The notes below the pieces were generated by a model that had not been told where the DNA came from, made no database searches, and was given only the letters and a program-made list of their open reading frames with translations. Shown here piece by piece: positions 61,037 to 64,000 of a DNA stretch of 64,000 nucleotides. The translations under genes were made by a program, and so were the position numbers. The first letter of the stretch is position 1; each line of letters opens with the position of its first letter. The stretch is from Hetaerina americana (taxonomy: Eukaryota > Arthropoda > Insecta > Odonata > Calopterygidae). The stretch covers positions 52,268,857-52,332,856 of the forward strand of contig JAKTNV010000003.1 in NCBI GenBank assembly GCA_022747635.1, written 5' to 3'.

Positions 61037-62528
61037 TCTGTTATACATGTCTTTGAACACATACATACTCTCAAACAAAAACACGCGTACATATATGCAC
61101 TCGGATTTAACAATATGATTTATTGCGATAATAATGTCCTAAGTGTTGCAAAAAACTATGCCGTGCTCTAATTTTTAAAATAACTAAATATAAGTCTAGC
61201 GTGATCACTTCGTGAATCAAGAGTCTTTCAACCAAATTCCTTCAACACACAAGTCACGCTTACTCTTTTCAATTATTTCCTTTAAGTAAGTAAAACTTAG
61301 TCATAGGTCAAAGATGTAGGTAAAATAGCTCCTGGATAGATTCTGAGTTGAAAATTAGACTCCAGTATTTTAAAATTAGGAATTTGATACGTATTAAGAC
61401 GCAATCAATGTCTTATTGCAAATTTATAGCACAATCACCTCATTTCAAATAAAGCCAGTGAGATTTTTTCTTCGTAAATGTGTATTACTGTAGATATCAA
61501 AATGCAAAACAATATATAACTCTGACTGATGCCGCCTATCTAAAATAAAGAAAAAATTGAGAGTACCTAAACGTAGTGTAGGCAGCAAAACATGATGTGA
61601 AAGTAAATATTAACCAATATTTTCAATGCTACTCACAGGGAAAAAATAGACTGCATTCCTTTTCCAACGCTAGTAACTGATTCTCGGAATTCTTCATAGC
61701 ATTCCACGGGTAAGGGAATCGGGATTCCGTATGGCCATCGAATGCATTTTGTTAATTAACGAGGAATTTCAGTGTCCAAACTCGCGAAATAAAACTTCAT
61801 CGCCTGTGAGGAATCCTCTAGTGTGATGAAATACAAATGAAACTAAAGATCACCGTTATGGAACTTACTTTTTTTTGGCGAATACAACAGCGGCACTCAA
61901 ACGCGCTGTTTAACTGCCTGTCCGGAGAACAAGAGAATTTGTTGCCCCCACCGAATATTTATTACATCGCCAAATAAAAAAAAATATAACTACGGCCGGC
62001 CGGGAGAGGAAGCAAAGAGGAGGACGGGTACGGCTGGTAAGTGAAAGCAAAAACCTGGCCTGATGTACCGGAAAAAAACGCGAAAACATACAAACCTGCT
62101 AGAGGGGTGCTTAACCAAGCATCGTCGAAGGCCATTTGGGCCCCAGGGTTTTGCTGTGACGAGGGGAAAGGGATGCGAGGATTTTTTTTCTTCCACCGGA
62201 GGAGAAGAGGTTGGATGTTCTACCAAGGATTTGGCATGGGGAATGGAGAAAAAGTGCGTGAGAGGTCCTTTTGAAAGGATCCATAATGGAGGAAAGAGGA
62301 TTGGAAAAAAGAAGGAGCATGAAATGGAAGATACTAAGGAAATAGTAGGACGGAGTAGGCAGTGGTGACAGGTATAGGATGCATCGAGAGAAAATATCGA
62401 TGTATCTGAAGTCGATATTCAAAAAATATGTTATTTTTCTCGTCGGAAAATTGAAGCAAAATATTGACATCTAAATATATGGTACAGAAAAGTGAACCAT
62501 TAATTTGTTAATGACTGCTGACGAGGAA
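61037..62528. other. AT-rich DNA with a purine-rich patch at about 61990-62360
   Basis: The patch has a GGCCGGCC core near 61995 and G+A bias. Frames across it (for example 62063-62368 plus) show no domain. Confidence 0.45.
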
Positions 62529-62827
62529 GAGAGGGATAGTGCGGTGGATAACGCACAGGCTGCCTACCGAGAGGGCCCGGGTTCAAATCCTGAGACGACA
62601 AATGTTTTTCAGTAGTATTCCGAACCCTACTTGAGGTGCTTTGTGGAGAGTGCTTTGAGTGATCACGATGTCCTTGAATGTGACGTTAAACTGTAGACCC
62701 CTTGGCGCCTTTCAACAGGAGTAGGCTGATACCGACGCCGGGTTTCCCTTCACTCATCTTTTCCATCCATCTTCAATGGTGCAAATGACCTTAGCTGTTG
62801 GTCGCCTCACCTAAAAACTACTACTAC
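62529..62827 (+). mobile_element. SINE-2, copy 2
   Basis: The head AGTGCGGTGGATAACGCACAG resembles a tRNA, with a near-perfect A box (TAGTGCGGTGG) and a perfect B box (GGTTCAAATCC). The body matches copy 1 (CTTGAGGTGCTTTGTGG, GTAGGCTGATACCGA, AATGGTGCAAATGACC, GTTGGTCGCCTCACC). The 3' end is CTACTACTAC. The intact B box makes this the better-preserved copy. Confidence 0.85.
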
Positions 62828-64000
62828 GAGGGAGAATCTTCGATTCCACGGTGATGAGAGGCTAACTGAATTCAGCTATGGATTCGTAAAATAACGTCCC
62901 AAGTTAATTGAGCTGATTATGTACCATAGCGGCTTCGTTAATTGAATGGAACCCAAAATAGGGAAATGCTGGTATTTTAGATGCCTATATATTAGCGTTA
63001 TGCGGAGTTCACATTAAAAACCGTTTTGGGACCGCTGCAAAATTATATAGGTATGGCAATCGCAAGACAAGTGGTGTAAATATAACGATGTATTAGAGTT
63101 TTTCCTTCTAAATTAGTCAATATTATTCAAGTTTAGAGTGAATTTTTCTCGAGTTTTGTTGTCAAATTTGACATCTCATAGTCATGGCCATGGGAGATGA
63201 ATTCATTGCTTACGTTAAAAACAAGAAAACAGTAAACGAGACTTGTTACGAATGGAACGATAATTTCTCCATGACAAATGTGCCCGTTGGTTTAATGTCC
63301 TTATTTTAACATTGCAGGATTAATTTCCAACATTCCAATATAAAGAGTAAATTTTCCTTTTCCTAGCCGTTCCAGGGGGAGTAGAAAGGGAGACCGAGGA
63401 TGGGAAAGGATTGATTTGAGGGACGTGAGATGCATGATCGATGGAAGGGTCGGACGACGTCGACGGGAGAGGCAACCTACGGCAAAATTGTGGAAGGGGA
63501 TGAAACAATGACAAAGAATCGGTTCACTTCATTGCATAGTGTGCTAAAAATTTTGTTTGGAAAATGAGTGATTTCCTTTCTACATTGAGCATACGTGGAG
63601 AGAATCCCATTAAGTGAAAATTATAGCTTCATTCACACGTACACACTTAGCTGTTGGAAAAAGTCTCTTATTTAAAAAAAATTAATATTCACTCTTTAAG
63701 ACTTTCTTCGCTGGAGTTGATAAATGTTCACCTTAAACTGCGCAGCAGGAAAAGATTGTAATCGGAATAATTCGAATACAATCGGTTAAGAGGAATATAT
63801 ATATCGGCAAACAACAGATTCCAAGGCTGTCAATTTACCGTGGATCTTATCTCCACATGCATCATTTTGCCAGTGTACATTTTTCATTGTTGCACTTTTG
63901 CTGGAATTGACTTCATAAGGGACAAATAGATTGCATGGAAGAGAAATTTCTACGTTTTTTTAAATTTGATGCATGGGATCATTAGATTAAAGGGTTTTAA
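62828..64000. other. AT-rich DNA, nothing recognised
   Basis: A short purine-rich patch lies at about 63370-63500. No element or gene was identified up to the end of the window. Confidence 0.5.

Overview
This window looks like intergenic or intronic DNA from an arthropod nuclear genome, most likely an insect. I draw that from the mix of features: long AT-rich tracts with isolated GC-rich islands, many (TA)n microsatellites, tRNA-derived SINEs, several mariner lineages, a maT-type DD37D element, Penelope-like elements and LINE fragments. No bacterial gene organisation, rRNA gene, CRISPR array or operon is present. I could not recognise a host protein-coding exon, and nearly all reading frames that can be interpreted belong to mobile elements. 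The order or species cannot be fixed from sequence alone.

Layout. 0-13 kb: mostly unassigned AT-rich DNA with pyrimidine-rich islands (about 3.0-3.6, 4.6-5.2 and 10.2-10.8 kb) and one decayed LINE (family A, 1.15-2.05 kb). 13-28 kb: two LINE fragments of a second type (13.2-13.9 kb plus strand; 26.3-27.0 kb minus strand), an internally deleted mariner with perfect 30-bp TIRs (21.8-22.3 kb), a SINE-2 copy and a SINE-1 tail (22.8-23.2 kb), a 91-bp MITE (26.15 kb) and purine-rich islands. 28-38.9 kb: more purine-rich islands, then a SINE-1 joined tail-to-head to a 5'-truncated LINE-A (33.9-35.6 kb). 38.9-44.3 kb is the densest part. It holds a broken maT transposon, a Penelope-like element with 260-bp inverted arms, a long (TA)n tract, and a second Penelope-like element in the opposite direction that is itself split by an almost intact mariner with TA target duplication. 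44.4-64 kb: a TA-rich hairpin, a dimeric 160-bp repeat, a purine-to-pyrimidine switch island (46.7-47.5 kb), a full-length decayed mariner (48.1-49.4 kb), a SINE-1 with 10-bp target duplications (52.8 kb), a piggyBac-type C-terminal domain (54.5 kb), a second internally deleted mariner with 35-bp perfect terminal repeats (57.5-58.3 kb), two orphan LINE tails and a second SINE-2 (62.5 kb).

How it fits together. The window is a layered record of transposition rather than a pathway. The element dates can be partly ordered from nesting and decay. The mariner at 42.6 kb is younger than the Penelope-like element it interrupts. The two deletion-derived mariners have perfect TIRs, so they are probably recent and were mobilised in trans. 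The 48 kb mariner, the maT element and the LINE-A copy at 1-2 kb are old. Several retroelement ends abut (TA)n tracts, which suggests that retroelement tails seed these microsatellites, or that the elements prefer to insert there.
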